Below, piece by piece: positions 51,115 to 60,091 of a DNA stretch of 64,000 nt. Every line of letters begins with the position of its first letter. Position 1 is the stretch's first letter. Below the pieces are notes generated by a model. It did no database searches and had not been told where the DNA came from. It saw only the letters and a list, made by a program, of their open reading frames with translations. The DNA lies in NCBI RefSeq assembly GCF_001715295.1, contig NZ_MDKB01000002.1, forward strand, positions 64,221 through 128,220, written 5' to 3'. A program made the position numbers and the translations under genes. Source of the stretch: Streptomyces griseus. Its GTDB lineage: Bacteria > Actinomycetota > Actinomycetes > Streptomycetales > Streptomycetaceae.

Positions 51115-52733
51115 GAGGCGCCCGCCCGCATCGGGACGCCCCGGTGCAGTCCCGTCCGCAACTCCAGGGCGACCGCGATGTCGGAGGCGTCCGGGCGGTC
51201 GGCGGCTCTCAGGTCCGCGACCGTCCACGCCACCCGAAGGACCCGGTCCAGGCCGCGGGCCGTGAGGATCCCCCGCTCCATGTCCCGTTCGGCCGCCATC
51301 AGCGCCCCGGGCGCCGCGAGCAGCCGGGTCCGCAGCTCATGGCCGGGAACCTCGCTGTTCGTGGTCCACGGGGTGCCGGCGAGCCGGTCCGCGGCCCGCG
51401 CCCTGGCCTCCAGCACCCGGGCGGCGACCACGGCCGAGGACTCGCCCCGGCCGCCTTGCCCCATCAGGTCGGCCCGGCTGACCGGCTCCACCTCGACCCG
51501 CAGATCCACCCGGTCGAGCAACGGCCCGGAGAGCCGCGCCTGGTAGCGGCGGATCGCGGACGGCGGGCACTCGCACCCCGCACCGGCCAGGGTGTGCCTG
51601 CCGCACGGGCAGGGGTTCGCGGCCAGGACCATCAGGAAGCTCGCGGGCAGCCGCACCACCCCTGCGGCCCGTGCGACCACCACGTGCCCGGATTCCAGGG
51701 GCTGGCGCAGTGCGTCCAGCGCCCTCCCCGAGAATTCGGGAGCCTCGTCCAGGAACAGCACACCTCGGTGCGCCAGCGAGACCGCGCCCGGCCGCGGCAG
51801 CCCGTTGCCCCCGCCGATGAGCGACTGCATCGTCGCCGAGTGGTGAGGTGCGCAGTAGGGCGCTCTGCCGACCAGAGGTTCACCCGGCGGAAGGATGCCC
51901 GCCACCGAGTGCACCGCCGTCACTTCGAGGGACTCCCGCTGCGTCAACGGCGGCAGGATCGCCGTGATGCGCTCGGCCAGCATCGTCTTGCCCGCCCCGG
52001 GCGGTCCGGAGAGCAACAGATGGTGCCCGCCAGCCGCCGCGACCTCCAGAGCCGTGCGGGCCCTCGCCTGGCCCGCGACATCGGCCAGGTCCGGGCGGTG
52101 CCCCGCCACCTGCCCGCCGGGCGGCGTGAGCCCCGTGCCGATACCCGCACCCGGCACCAGGAGCCCGGCGACCATGGCGTGCGACCGGCCCCGCTCCGTG
52201 GCCGGCTCGTCGGGCACCGGCTCGTCGCCGAGAACGGCGATCAGCTGACGGAGGCTGCGCACACCGAGGACCGATACACCCGGGACGAGGGCGGCCTCAC
52301 CCGCGGTCTGCTCGGGGACGACGACGTGTTCGTATCCCGCCTCCGCGGCCGCGAGCACCGCAGGCAGCACCCCGCGCACCGGCCGCACCCGCCCGTCCAG
52401 GCCCAGCTCCCCGATCATCACCACGTCGGCGATGGCCGCGGGATCGATCCGCTCCGCCGCGCCGAGCACGGCGCACGCCACGGCGAGATCGAAGCCCGAA
52501 CCGGCCTTGGGTACGGAGGCCGGGGACAGGCCGACGGTGAGCTTCTTCTGCGGCCACTCGGCCCCGGAATTGACGACGGCCGCCCTGACCCTGTCCCTGC
52601 TCTCCACCAGGCTCTTGTCCGGCAGGCCGACCAGCGTGAAAGCCGCCACGCCCGGCTCCAGATCGGCCTGGACCTCCACCACCACGCCCTCGACGCCCAC
52701 GAGCGCCACCGAACAGGCCCGCGCGAATCCCAT
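51111..52733 (-). CDS. comM: YifB/ComM-family Mg-chelatase-like AAA ATPase
   Basis: A 540-residue protein. The N-terminal Lon-protease-like fold covers about 1-175 (FTLVGLPDKSLVESRDRVRAA), followed by an AAA+ domain with Walker A GPPGAGKTML and Walker B GVLFLDEAPEF. A zinc-type cluster NPCPCGRH with CECPPSAIRRY lies near residue 380. ComM is a branch-migration helicase in transformation of other bacteria. It sits in a yraN-comM-dprA operon; ATG shares one base with the yraN stop. Confidence 0.93.
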   Translation of the reverse strand: MGFARACSVALVGVEGVVVEVQADLEPGVAAFTLVGLPDKSLVESRDRVRAAVVNSGAEWPQKKLTVGLSPASVPKAGSGFDLAVACAVLGAAERIDPAAIADVVMIGELGLDGRVRPVRGVLPAVLAAAEAGYEHVVVPEQTAGEAALVPGVSVLGVRSLRQLIAVLGDEPVPDEPATERGRSHAMVAGLLVPGAGIGTGLTPPGGQVAGHRPDLADVAGQARARTALEVAAAGGHHLLLSGPPGAGKTMLAERITAILPPLTQRESLEVTAVHSVAGILPPGEPLVGRAPYCAPHHSATMQSLIGGGNGLPRPGAVSLAHRGVLFLDEAPEFSGRALDALRQPLESGHVVVARAAGVVRLPASFLMVLAANPCPCGRHTLAGAGCECPPSAIRRYQARLSGPLLDRVDLRVEVEPVSRADLMGQGGRGESSAVVAARVLEARARAADRLAGTPWTTNSEVPGHELRTRLLAAPGALMAAERDMERGILTARGLDRVLRVAWTVADLRAADRPDASDIAVALELRTGLHRGVPMRAGAS

Positions 52734-53092
52734 CAGGCCACGCCCCGCACATGCTCCGCGACAGGGCCCCCGCGCCTGGGCAGGACCACGCCGACCAGGT
52801 CGATCCGGACGCCGCCGGGCGGCGGACCGCCGTGCCGGTCGAGCCAGATCTCGGCAAGCCGGCGCAGCCGGTCCGCCTTGGCCGGGGTGACGGCTTCCAT
52901 GGGCTGTTCGAAGGAAGCCGCCCTGCGGGTCTTCACCTCGCAGACGACCACCGCGTCGCCGTCCCGGGCGACGATGTCGATCTCTCCGGCGCGACAGCGC
53001 CAGTTGCGGTCCAGAACGGCCATTCCGGCATCGGTCAGCAGCCGCGCCGCCAAATCCTCGCCGTACCGCCCGAGTGCCCCCCGTGCGTTCAT
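52733..53092 (-). CDS. YraN/UPF0102 endonuclease-like protein
   Basis: A 119-residue protein of the UPF0102 family with a restriction-endonuclease-like fold. The motif [20 protein letters not shown] contains the acidic residues and EVK signature, and [13 protein letters not shown] is the usual start. [11 protein letters not shown] is the family start although the frame is open upstream. It heads the DNA-processing operon with comM and dprA. Its biological role is not established. Confidence 0.92.
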   Translation of the reverse strand: MNARGALGRYGEDLAARLLTDAGMAVLDRNWRCRAGEIDIVARDGDAVVVCEVKTRRAASFEQPMEAVTPAKADRLRRLAEIWLDRHGGPPPGGVRIDLVGVVLPRRGGPVAEHVRGVA

Positions 53093-53284
53093 ATCGGCAC
53101 CACCTCCGGCACCGACTCTGACGCGACCTGCCCGATCTGTTGGATCTTGGTGGACAACCCCGCCGTTGTGGATATCCCGGCCACCCGGACGAGTGAAAAC
53201 GGACCAGAACGGCACCACGGATGCACGGTTCAGCCGGCAGGACGACAGGGCCGCCGAGTGGAAGGGCGGCCGAGCGAGACAGCC

Positions 53285-53314
53285 GGTAGGTAGGTAGGTA
53301 GGTAGGTAGGTAGG
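53285..53314. repeat. GGTA tetranucleotide microsatellite
   Basis: About seven and a half uninterrupted copies of GGTA in the gap between the DUF2469 gene and yraN. No gene covers it. Confidence 0.95.
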
Positions 53315-53332
53315 GCGGGCGGGCGGTAGATC

Positions 53333-53392
53333 GGTACAGCCGGTGAGGCGGTACAGCCGGTGAGGCGGTACAGCCGGTGAGGCGGTACAGCC
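53333..53392. repeat. 17-bp tandem repeat
   Basis: GGTACAGCCGGTGAGGC repeated three times plus a partial fourth copy (period 17, starts at 53333, 53350, 53367 and 53384). It ends 6 bases before the DUF2469 stop codon. Confidence 0.95.
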
Positions 53393-53397
53393 TCCGA

Positions 53398-53706
53398 TCA
53401 GCCGCCCGGCAGCTCGAGGTCGCTCTTGTTGAGCTCCTCGATATTCACGTCCTTGAACGTGAGGACGCGGACCTGCTTGACGAACCTGGCGGGCCGGTAC
53501 ATGTCCCAGACCCACGCGTCCGCCATGGAGACTTCGAAAAAGACCTCGCCCTGGACCGAGTGCACCTGCATCTCGTAGTCGTTGGTGAGGTAGAAGCGCC
53601 GTTCGGTCTCGATCACGTATTTGAACAGACCGACGACATCGCGGTACTCCCGGTAGAGCTTCAGCTCCATCTCGGTCTCGTACTTCTCGAGGTCCTCGGC
53701 GCTCAT
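53398..53706 (-). CDS. DUF2469 family protein
   Basis: A 102-residue, acidic, highly conserved actinobacterial protein of unknown function. It starts [20 protein letters not shown] and contains [12 protein letters not shown] and [15 protein letters not shown]. Length is exactly as in the family. AAGGGG lies upstream of the ATG. It is next to the NUDIX gene in the signal-peptidase region, as is usual in Streptomyces. Confidence 0.95.
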   Translation of the reverse strand: MSAEDLEKYETEMELKLYREYRDVVGLFKYVIETERRFYLTNDYEMQVHSVQGEVFFEVSMADAWVWDMYRPARFVKQVRVLTFKDVNIEELNKSDLELPGG

Positions 53707-53769
53707 GGCATGTTCCCCTTCAGCCGTGCGTCCCCCTATTGTGCGCCAGCCTCACACACCCCTGACCGA

Positions 53770-54258
53770 TTAGACGATTTCCGGGGCGAGAACCAGCGGA
53801 ACGTGCGGGGGACCCTCGTCCAGCAGCGTGCGCACCAGCTCGGCGAGCCTGGTCGGATACACCGTCTCACGCGTCGCGGAGAGTTCGGCGGAGGTCCACC
53901 ACCTCAGACCGGCGACGCTGCGCCGCTCCAGTTCGGTGAGGCCCCTCTGGTCGGTGGCCGTCTGTGTCGTGCGGGCCAGGAAGTACCACTCGTCCTGGTC
54001 CCAGCGCCGCCCGTCGAAGGGGAAGGAGCAGACGCGCGTCCACAGCACCGGGCCGAGGGCGACGTCCGTGATCCCGGTCTCCTCGGCGAGCTCGCGCAGC
54101 GCCGCCTCTTCCCGGCTCTCCTCACCCTCCAGGCCTCCGCCCGGTGTGAACCACCAGGTCGTCGCCGGATTCCGGGGTTCGAAGCCGTTCAGCAGCAGAA
54201 CCCGGTCATCGGGGTCCAGGAGCACGATCCGCGCGACCCTCCGCGTCTCAGTGAGCAC
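53770..54258 (-). CDS. NUDIX hydrolase
   Basis: A 162-residue pyrophosphohydrolase. The Nudix box starts GGGLEGEES and ends LRELAEETGI, with all catalytic glutamates present. ATTWWFTPGG is typical of the fold. Such proteins clean up oxidised or unusual nucleotides; the substrate here is unknown. The GTG start lies inside the end of the signal peptidase gene (11-base overlap), so they are co-translated. Confidence 0.92.
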   Translation of the reverse strand: MLTETRRVARIVLLDPDDRVLLLNGFEPRNPATTWWFTPGGGLEGEESREEAALRELAEETGITDVALGPVLWTRVCSFPFDGRRWDQDEWYFLARTTQTATDQRGLTELERRSVAGLRWWTSAELSATRETVYPTRLAELVRTLLDEGPPHVPLVLAPEIV

Positions 54259-55042
54259 CGGTGGACACCCCCGGCCGCTTCTTCCCGCGTGCCGACCGGG
54301 CCGTGAGCGGTCCGAGGGCGGCTCCGCCCAGGATGAGCAGCAGGCCCACCCCCACCGCGCCGAGCTGCAGCGGCAGCGGACCGCTGGAGGACACCCCGCC
54401 GGGCAGGGCGGCGAAGGCCGCGGGCCGGTCGATCATGCCGTTCACCGGCCAGGCCACCGCGTCGACCCGGGCCTCGACGGCGCTGCGCGGCACCGAGCCC
54501 TGCCCCGGATCCGTGAGGTGGACCCGGGAGTCGAGCGATTCGCCGCGGTCGTCCCCGAGCAGGAAGAGCTGCCCCTCGGGCACCTCCGCCGTGAAGTCCT
54601 GGCTCGAGGCCGGGCTGCGCTTGCCGGCTGTCTTCCCGTCGCCGGCCGTGCCGGTGTCCCCACCACCCCACACCCGCAGATACGGTTCCGCGACGGGGGT
54701 GCCGTTGATCGTGAGACGGCCTTCGCGGTCGCAGCAGGCGACCTTGTCGCCGCCCACGCCGACGACCCTCTTCACCATCGGCACGTCGCCCCAGGCCTTG
54801 TCCGTGAAGACGACCACGTCACCGCGGCGCACCTCGTCGCCGTCCACCCGCTCCGCGAGCACCCGGTCCCCGGCGTTCACCGTCGGCGTCATCGACCCGG
54901 TCGGCACGGCGTACGCCTTGTACACCACCGCTCCCCAGGCGAAGCCGCCGAGGAAGAGCACACAGCCGAGGGCCACGGCCAGGTTCGACAACGTGGTGCC
55001 GAGCCGGCCGCGGCCCTCTCCCGTACGTCCTGTTCCGCTCAT
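54248..55042 (-). CDS. sipZ: Type I signal peptidase (SipZ position)
   Basis: A 264-residue membrane serine protease that removes signal peptides. It has an N-terminal membrane anchor (about 20-42), the catalytic Ser in VPTGSMTPTV and Lys in MVKRVVGVGGDKV. The box E motif is GDDRGESLDSR, and a C-terminal membrane segment (about 228-248) is present. It is fourth in the cluster. In S. lividans the equivalent gene starts its own operon with a NUDIX gene, which matches here. ATG start. Confidence 0.9.
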   Translation of the reverse strand: MSGTGRTGEGRGRLGTTLSNLAVALGCVLFLGGFAWGAVVYKAYAVPTGSMTPTVNAGDRVLAERVDGDEVRRGDVVVFTDKAWGDVPMVKRVVGVGGDKVACCDREGRLTINGTPVAEPYLRVWGGGDTGTAGDGKTAGKRSPASSQDFTAEVPEGQLFLLGDDRGESLDSRVHLTDPGQGSVPRSAVEARVDAVAWPVNGMIDRPAAFAALPGGVSSSGPLPLQLGAVGVGLLLILGGAALGPLTARSARGKKRPGVSTGAH

Positions 55043-55092
55043 CCCAGCGCTCCCCCATCGGAGATCGACAATCGCTGATCCGAGTGGGCACC

Positions 55093-56031
55093 CTACCCGG
55101 CGGTACGCCCGCCGGTCAGCCTCCGGCGACGCATGAGCACGAGGGGAAGCGCTCCGGCCGCACCGAGTACGGCCGGCACGGCGGCGGCGGCCGCGTTCAG
55201 GCCCGGCTGGTCGAAGGTGCTCGGGATCGGCAGGGTCGCCCAGCGGTTCACCGGCCAGGCGATGACGACGGCCCGGCCGACCACCTCGTCCGTGGAGACG
55301 GTGCCGTGCCCCGGAAGTTCCTGGTGGTACCGGGAGTCCAGGGAGTTCTGGCGGTGGTCGCCCATCACCCAGATCCGCCCCTGGGGGACGTGGATCGGCC
55401 CGAAGGGCTGGTCGTCGCACGCGCTGTTGCCCTCGAAGATGAAGGACTTGTCGTCCAGCGCCTTGCCGTTGACCGTCACGGGGCCGTTCTTCTTGCACTC
55501 CACGGTGTCGCCACCCACCGCGATGACCCGCTTGATCAGGTCCTTCTCCTCCGCGGAGGGCATCAGCCCGATGAAGCTCAGAAACTTCTGCACCGCGTTG
55601 GGCTCCGGCGTCGCGGTGTCCTCGAGCCAGCCTCCCGGGTCGTGGAAGACGACGACCTCGCCGCGCTCCGGCTCCGAGCCGAACCACGGCGTCAGCTTGT
55701 CCACCAGCACCCGGTCGCCCCGCTGCAGCGTGTTCTGCATGGAGTCCGAGGGGATCGAGAACGCCTGGACCAGGAAGGTCTTGATCAGCAGCGCGAGTAC
55801 GAGCGCGATACCGATGAGGAGCGGCAGTTCCTTCCAGAACGAACGCGGCCTCCGCTGGGCGGAACCGGCGTCTCCCGAGGGGTCGCCGCCCGGGTCGTCA
55901 CCGGGCGGGACAGCACCGCCCGCGGAGCCGCCGTCACCCGCCGCCGCCTGCGGATCCCCGCCGTTCGAAGGCCGGTCCTCGGGCTCGTCGTGTCCGGATC
56001 GTGCGCCGACCGCCAAATCCCCCACATCCAC
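55093..56031 (-). CDS. sipY: Type I signal peptidase (SipY position)
   Basis: A 312-residue signal peptidase with a long polar Gly/Asp/Pro-rich N-terminus (about 1-65), one membrane anchor (about 70-90), catalytic Ser in IPSDSMQNTL and Lys in LIKRVIAVGGDTV. Box E is MGDHRQNSLDSR, and a C-terminal hydrophobic segment is followed by MRRRR. PSDSM replaces the commoner PSGSM. GAGGAG lies close to the ATG; a GTG two codons later has better spacing. It overlaps the end of the preceding gene's frame. Confidence 0.9.
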   Translation of the reverse strand: MDVGDLAVGARSGHDEPEDRPSNGGDPQAAAGDGGSAGGAVPPGDDPGGDPSGDAGSAQRRPRSFWKELPLLIGIALVLALLIKTFLVQAFSIPSDSMQNTLQRGDRVLVDKLTPWFGSEPERGEVVVFHDPGGWLEDTATPEPNAVQKFLSFIGLMPSAEEKDLIKRVIAVGGDTVECKKNGPVTVNGKALDDKSFIFEGNSACDDQPFGPIHVPQGRIWVMGDHRQNSLDSRYHQELPGHGTVSTDEVVGRAVVIAWPVNRWATLPIPSTFDQPGLNAAAAAVPAVLGAAGALPLVLMRRRRLTGGRTAG

Positions 56032-56992
56032 TCCTCACTCCGTGCCACTGCCCACGCCGGAACCGGCGCAGGCCCACCACTCCCATAACGAGCGGGAGTT
56101 CCGCAGGGGTCGGGAGCAGGACCGATCCGTTGCGATCCTGGGAGGACACACTATTCGACGGGTCGGGGGCCGCCGTCGTCCCGGCGCGCCCGTCGGGCAC
56201 CGATGCGAAGGTCGCGGGCTCCTCCAGCCTGCGCCAGTGGGCGAACGGCCAGGCGATGAGGACGGCCCGGCCCACGACCTCGTCCTGGGAGACCGTGCCG
56301 TTGCCCGGGTCGTCGAGGTGGAAGCGCGAGTCGGCGGAATTGGACCGGTGGTCGCCCATGACGAAGAGCCGGCCCGGCGGAACCTTTACCTCGAATTGGA
56401 GAGTGGACGGTCCGCTGTCCGGATGCAGGTACGGCTCGTCGAGCGCCGTGCCGTTGACCGTGACCCTGCCGTCCGCACCGCAGCACTTCACGGTGTCGCC
56501 CCCGACGGCCACCACGCGCTTGATCAGATCCTGTTCGTCGTCGGAGGGCAGCAGACCGATGAAGGTCAGCAGCTGCTCGGCCTGCGCGATGCCGGCCGGC
56601 GGCTTGCCCGTGGGGGCTTCCTCCTTGGGCAGCCAGCCGCCGGGGTCCTTGAAGACGACGACGTCACCCCGCTGAGGTTCGGAGCCGAACCACGGCGTCA
56701 GCTTGTCCACCAGTACGCGGTCCCCGATCCGGATGGTCTGCTCCATCGATCCGGAAGGGATCACGAAGGCCTGGACCAGGAAGGTCTTGAGCACCAGCGC
56801 GATCACCAGGGCCACCAGGACGAGGAGGGGAATCTCACTGAGCGCGGACCGGCGCCGGCGGCGCTTCACCTTGCGGGCCAGCTTGCGGCGCTCGGCCCTG
56901 GTCGGCAGCGATCGGGCGGAGGTGGGCCGCGTTCCGTCGGACAGCGGCAGGTCCGCCTCCGGCCCTCCGCGTCTGCGGCCCCGGTTACCCAT
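55934..56992 (-). CDS. sipX: Type I signal peptidase (SipX position)
   Basis: A 352-residue signal peptidase with a strongly basic N-terminus (KLARKVKRRRRRS), membrane anchor (about 52-72), catalytic Ser in IPSGSMEQTI, Lys in LIKRVVAVGGDTV and box E MGDHRSNSADSR. A short C-terminal hydrophobic segment lies near residue 295. The last 35 or so residues are Arg/Gly-rich with poor codon bias and overlap the next gene by 98 bases. The functional end may therefore be earlier, with a lost stop. ATG start overlaps the upstream gene by 8 bases. Confidence 0.88.
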   Translation of the reverse strand: MGNRGRRRGGPEADLPLSDGTRPTSARSLPTRAERRKLARKVKRRRRRSALSEIPLLVLVALVIALVLKTFLVQAFVIPSGSMEQTIRIGDRVLVDKLTPWFGSEPQRGDVVVFKDPGGWLPKEEAPTGKPPAGIAQAEQLLTFIGLLPSDDEQDLIKRVVAVGGDTVKCCGADGRVTVNGTALDEPYLHPDSGPSTLQFEVKVPPGRLFVMGDHRSNSADSRFHLDDPGNGTVSQDEVVGRAVLIAWPFAHWRRLEEPATFASVPDGRAGTTAAPDPSNSVSSQDRNGSVLLPTPAELPLVMGVVGLRRFRRGQWHGVRSGCGGFGGRRTIRTRRARGPAFERRGSAGGGG

Positions 56993-57755
56993 GCCCGGCG
57001 CCCGTGTGCCGCACGGCGGCGAAGGCGTCGGTCCCGGCGAGGCCGCCGAGCCTGCCGAGCGGCCAGCCGAGCCAGTCGACCCGCCCGATCACCCGGTCGA
57101 CGGGCACCATGCCGCCGCCGGGCTGCCCCAGGTGGTCGCGGGAGTCCCGGGACCTGCTCCGGTGATCGCCCATCATCCACAGCGTGCCCTGAGGGACCAC
57201 GATGTCGAAGGGCACGTCGGACGGCCTGTCACCCGGGTACAGATAGTCCTCGTCCAGCGGGCTGCCGTTCACCTCGAGCCTCCCCCGCCGGTCGCAGCAG
57301 ACCACCCGGTCGCCCCCCACGCCCACCACCCGCTTCACGAAGTCGGTCTCGGCGGCCTCGGTCAGCCCGAGGGAGGCGGCCGCCCCGCGCAGCAGGGCGG
57401 TGACGGGGTTCTCCGCAGGGGGCTCCCGCACGAAGGAGCCTGTGCCGTCGAAGACGACCACGTCACCGCGTTCCGGCTCGGAGCCGAAACGGTACGCCAG
57501 TTTGTTGACGAGTACACGGTCCCCGACCCGCAGCGTGGGTTCCATCGAGCCACTGGGAATGAGGAAGGGCTGCAGCACGAACGCGCTGAAGAGCAGCAGG
57601 GTGACCGTGGTGAGCGCGCCGAGGGAGGCGGCGCGCCCCCAGGACATCGAGGCGGTGATCCGGCCCGGGAGATGCGTGGAGCGCGACCCCTCCTCCTGTC
57701 CCTCGGGGGGGCCGGAGGAGCGATCGCGCTCCGTGTGCTGTGCTTCCGTGTCCAT
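56985..57755 (-). CDS. sipW: Type I signal peptidase (SipW position)
   Basis: A 256-residue signal peptidase, first of the cluster and directly behind rplS. It has one membrane anchor (about 43-66), catalytic Ser70 in IPSGSMEPTL, Lys in FVKRVVGVGGDRV and box E MGDHRSRSRDSR. I see no C-terminal membrane segment. The stop is TAA, rare in this GC range. The four paralogues are only moderately alike, which suggests divided roles in export. Confidence 0.9.
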   Translation of the reverse strand: MDTEAQHTERDRSSGPPEGQEEGSRSTHLPGRITASMSWGRAASLGALTTVTLLLFSAFVLQPFLIPSGSMEPTLRVGDRVLVNKLAYRFGSEPERGDVVVFDGTGSFVREPPAENPVTALLRGAAASLGLTEAAETDFVKRVVGVGGDRVVCCDRRGRLEVNGSPLDEDYLYPGDRPSDVPFDIVVPQGTLWMMGDHRSRSRDSRDHLGQPGGGMVPVDRVIGRVDWLGWPLGRLGGLAGTDAFAAVRHTGAGHG

Positions 57756-57800
57756 CGGGGCCGCATCCTATCCGGCCGCGCTGTGGACGCCGGAGGTGAA

Positions 57801-58151
57801 TCAGCGGTCGCGCTTCTCCTTGATCTTCGCGGCCTTGCCGCGCAGCTCACGGAGGAAGTACAGCTTGGCGCGACGGACGTCACCGCGGGTGACGAGCTCG
57901 ATCTTCTCGAAGATCGGGCTGTGCACCGGGAAGGTGCGCTCGACGCCGACGCTGAAGGAGACCTTGCGGACCGTGAAGGTCTCGCTGACGCCCGAGCCCT
58001 GACGGCGGATGACGATGCCCTTGAACTGCTGGATACGGGAGCGGTTGCCCTCGATCACGCGCACGTGGACGTTGACCGTGTCACCGGGGCGGAACGCCGG
58101 AAGGTCGGTACGGAGCGAGGCGGCGTTGACGCCATCGAGCAGGGAAGTCAT
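57801..58151 (-). CDS. rplS: 50S ribosomal protein L19
   Basis: A 116-residue L19, normal length. [19 protein letters not shown] and [23 protein letters not shown] (in two parts) are family core motifs, with [16 protein letters not shown] ending seen as [27 protein letters not shown] is the family start, nine codons inside the open frame. It follows trmD. Confidence 0.97.
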   Translation of the reverse strand: MTSLLDGVNAASLRTDLPAFRPGDTVNVHVRVIEGNRSRIQQFKGIVIRRQGSGVSETFTVRKVSFSVGVERTFPVHSPIFEKIELVTRGDVRRAKLYFLRELRGKAAKIKEKRDR

Positions 58152-58275
58152 GTTGTCTGCTTTCTTCGCCGATGCCACAGGTCATCGACGGGAGAGAGTG
58201 AGGTTCGGATGCTGATCACCTCGGGCGGGCGGCTTTCCCCCTGTGGCAGGGGCGCACACCGGACGTACAGCGGGC

Positions 58276-59097
58276 CTATTCTTCCACGGCCTCGGGCCTG
58301 CGCCAAAATCGCCCGCCGGGCTCCGGCGACCAGCCGAGGATGGAGAGGATCTCGCGGTCCTTCTTGTCGAAGCCGGCCGCTTCGCAACGCTCGATGAGAT
58401 CGGGCCTGTGGAGGGCGGTACGGCGGAAGGCCTCGTCCCGGCGCCAGCGGGCGATACGGCCGTGATGGCCGCTGAGCAGCACGTCCGGGACACCGCGACC
58501 GCGCCACCGGGGCGGCTTCGTGTAGACGGGGCCCTCCAGCAGGTCGGCCATGGCTCCGGGCGCGAAGGAGTCGTCCCGGTGCGACTCGGCGTTACCCAGG
58601 ACTCCGGGCAGCAGCCTGGCCACGGCCTCGGTGATCACCAGGCAGGCGGCTTCCCCTCCCGCCAGGACGTAATCCCCGATCGACACCTCCACGACGGGCA
58701 TCCTGGTGGCGTACTCGTCCATCACGCGGCGGTCGATGCCCTCGTACCTGGCGGGGGCGAAGATCAGCCACGGCCGCTCGGACAGCGCGACGGCCAGCTC
58801 CTGGGTGAAGGGCCGCCCGCTGGGTGTCGGCACCACGAGGACCGGGGCGTGCGCGCCGGCCTCGTAACCGTCGGCCAGGACGTCGTCCAGCGCCTCACCC
58901 CAGGGCTCGGTCTTCATGACCATGCCGGGGCCGCCTCCGTACGGGGTGTCGTCCACGGTGTTGTGCCGGTCGTACGTCCAGTCCCGCAGGTCGTGGACGT
59001 GCACGTCGAGGCGGCCGCCGGCGCGCGCCTTGCCGACGAGCGAGACGTTGAGCGGTTCCAGGTACTCGGGGAAGATCGTGACGACGTCGAGCCGCAT
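58276..59097 (-). CDS. trmD: tRNA (guanine37-N1)-methyltransferase
   Basis: A 273-residue SPOUT-class enzyme that methylates G37 of tRNAs. VVTIFPEYLEPL is the start, TPYGGGPGMVM the substrate site, YEGIDRRVMDEY and EVSIGDYVLAGGE the knot that binds S-adenosylmethionine, and PRWRGRGVPDVLLSGHHG the C-terminal signature. The ATG overlaps the rimM stop (TGATG); a GTG one codon earlier is also possible. Confidence 0.97.
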   Translation of the reverse strand: MRLDVVTIFPEYLEPLNVSLVGKARAGGRLDVHVHDLRDWTYDRHNTVDDTPYGGGPGMVMKTEPWGEALDDVLADGYEAGAHAPVLVVPTPSGRPFTQELAVALSERPWLIFAPARYEGIDRRVMDEYATRMPVVEVSIGDYVLAGGEAACLVITEAVARLLPGVLGNAESHRDDSFAPGAMADLLEGPVYTKPPRWRGRGVPDVLLSGHHGRIARWRRDEAFRRTALHRPDLIERCEAAGFDKKDREILSILGWSPEPGGRFWRRPEAVEE

Positions 59098-59744
59098 CAC
59101 GCGTCACCCTTCCCGGCCACGCCGGAGGCGCCCCCCGGCTCCGGGCCCGCGGGGTCCCCCGGCGCCTCGTCGTCCGCCCCGCCGGGAGGTGTGTCCTCGC
59201 TCTCCGCGTCACGCGCGGAGGCGACCACGGCCTCGCTCTCGTCGATCAGACCGGGCGGCGGGGTGATGACGGCCCGCTGCTCCTCGAGGTCGATCTCGGT
59301 GACGATCTCCTCGACGAAGGGGATCATCACCTCGCTGCCGTCCGGACGCTCCACGATGAACAGGTCCTGGGAGGGCAGGTGGGTGATCTCCGTGATCCGG
59401 CCGATCTCCGTGCCGTCCGCGAGCACCACGTCGAGGTCCATCAGCTGGTGGTCGTAGAACTCGTCGGGGTCCTCGGGCAGTTCGGCCGGGTCCACCTCGG
59501 CGATCAGCAGGGTGTTGCGGAGTGCCTCGGCGGCCGTACGGTCGCGTACTCCCTCGAACCGCAGCAGCAGCCTGCCGCTGTGCACCCGCCCCGTCTCGAT
59601 CGTCAGGGGTCCGGTCTCCGGCGGTTCCGTGGCCAGGACGGCCCCGGGCCCGAGCCGGAGTTCGGGCTCGTCGGTGCGCACCTCGACGGTGACCTCGCCC
59701 TTGATGCCGTGGGCGCGACCGATCCGCGCCACTACCAACTGCAC
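59097..59744 (-). CDS. rimM: 16S rRNA processing protein RimM
   Basis: A 215-residue ribosome maturation factor for the 30S head. [21 protein letters not shown] is the typical beta-barrel start (shortened pattern), and [15 protein letters not shown] begins the PRC-barrel domain. A roughly 45-residue Gly/Pro/Glu-rich C-terminal tail follows [20 protein letters not shown] start. Coupled to trmD by overlap. Confidence 0.95.
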   Translation of the reverse strand: MQLVVARIGRAHGIKGEVTVEVRTDEPELRLGPGAVLATEPPETGPLTIETGRVHSGRLLLRFEGVRDRTAAEALRNTLLIAEVDPAELPEDPDEFYDHQLMDLDVVLADGTEIGRITEITHLPSQDLFIVERPDGSEVMIPFVEEIVTEIDLEEQRAVITPPPGLIDESEAVVASARDAESEDTPPGGADDEAPGDPAGPEPGGASGVAGKGDA

Positions 59745-59797
59745 GCTGTTCTCCCGTTGATCATGTACTGAGGAGGCGGTGATGTACGGACGACAAA

Positions 59798-59829
59798 GGC
59801 CGGGGACGGCTCGAAAGCCCTCCCCGGCC
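59798..59829 (-). terminator. Hairpin between the KH-protein gene and rimM
   Basis: A 9-bp outer stem GGCCGGGGA/TCCCCGGCC encloses an inner GGC/GCC stem with a TCGAAA loop. It may attenuate transcription from rpsP into rimM-trmD-rplS. Confidence 0.6.
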
Positions 59830-59849
59830 CCGGCCGGTGTTCAACTCTT

Positions 59850-60089
59850 TCAGCGAACCTGGTCCACATCGACGAGGTCGACACGGATACCACGTCCGCC
59901 GATGGCACCCACGACGGTACGCAGGGCGCGCGCGGTGCGGCCGTTACGGCCGATCACCTTGCCGAGGTCGTCGGGGTGGACCCGGACCTCCAGCACCCGT
60001 CCACGGCGCAGGTCACGCGAGGCGACCTGCACATCGTCGGGGTTGTCGACGATGCCCTTCACGAGGTGCTCAAGAGCCTCCTCGAGCAT
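59850..60089 (-). CDS. khpA: KH-domain RNA-binding protein
   Basis: A 79-residue single KH domain, as in KhpA/YlqC. The GxxG loop is IGRNGRTARALRTVV, following VRVHPDDLGKV. ATG start 2 bases after the rpsP stop. KhpA proteins bind RNA and affect cell division or ribosome assembly in other bacteria. Length and context (rpsP-khpA-rimM-trmD) are standard. Confidence 0.95.
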   Translation of the reverse strand: MLEEALEHLVKGIVDNPDDVQVASRDLRRGRVLEVRVHPDDLGKVIGRNGRTARALRTVVGAIGGRGIRVDLVDVDQVR

Positions 60090-60091
60090 GC

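Noticed and set aside
53285..53392. Possible CRISPR array
   Set aside because: Units are 4 and 17 bases in direct tandem with no spacers and no cas genes nearby.
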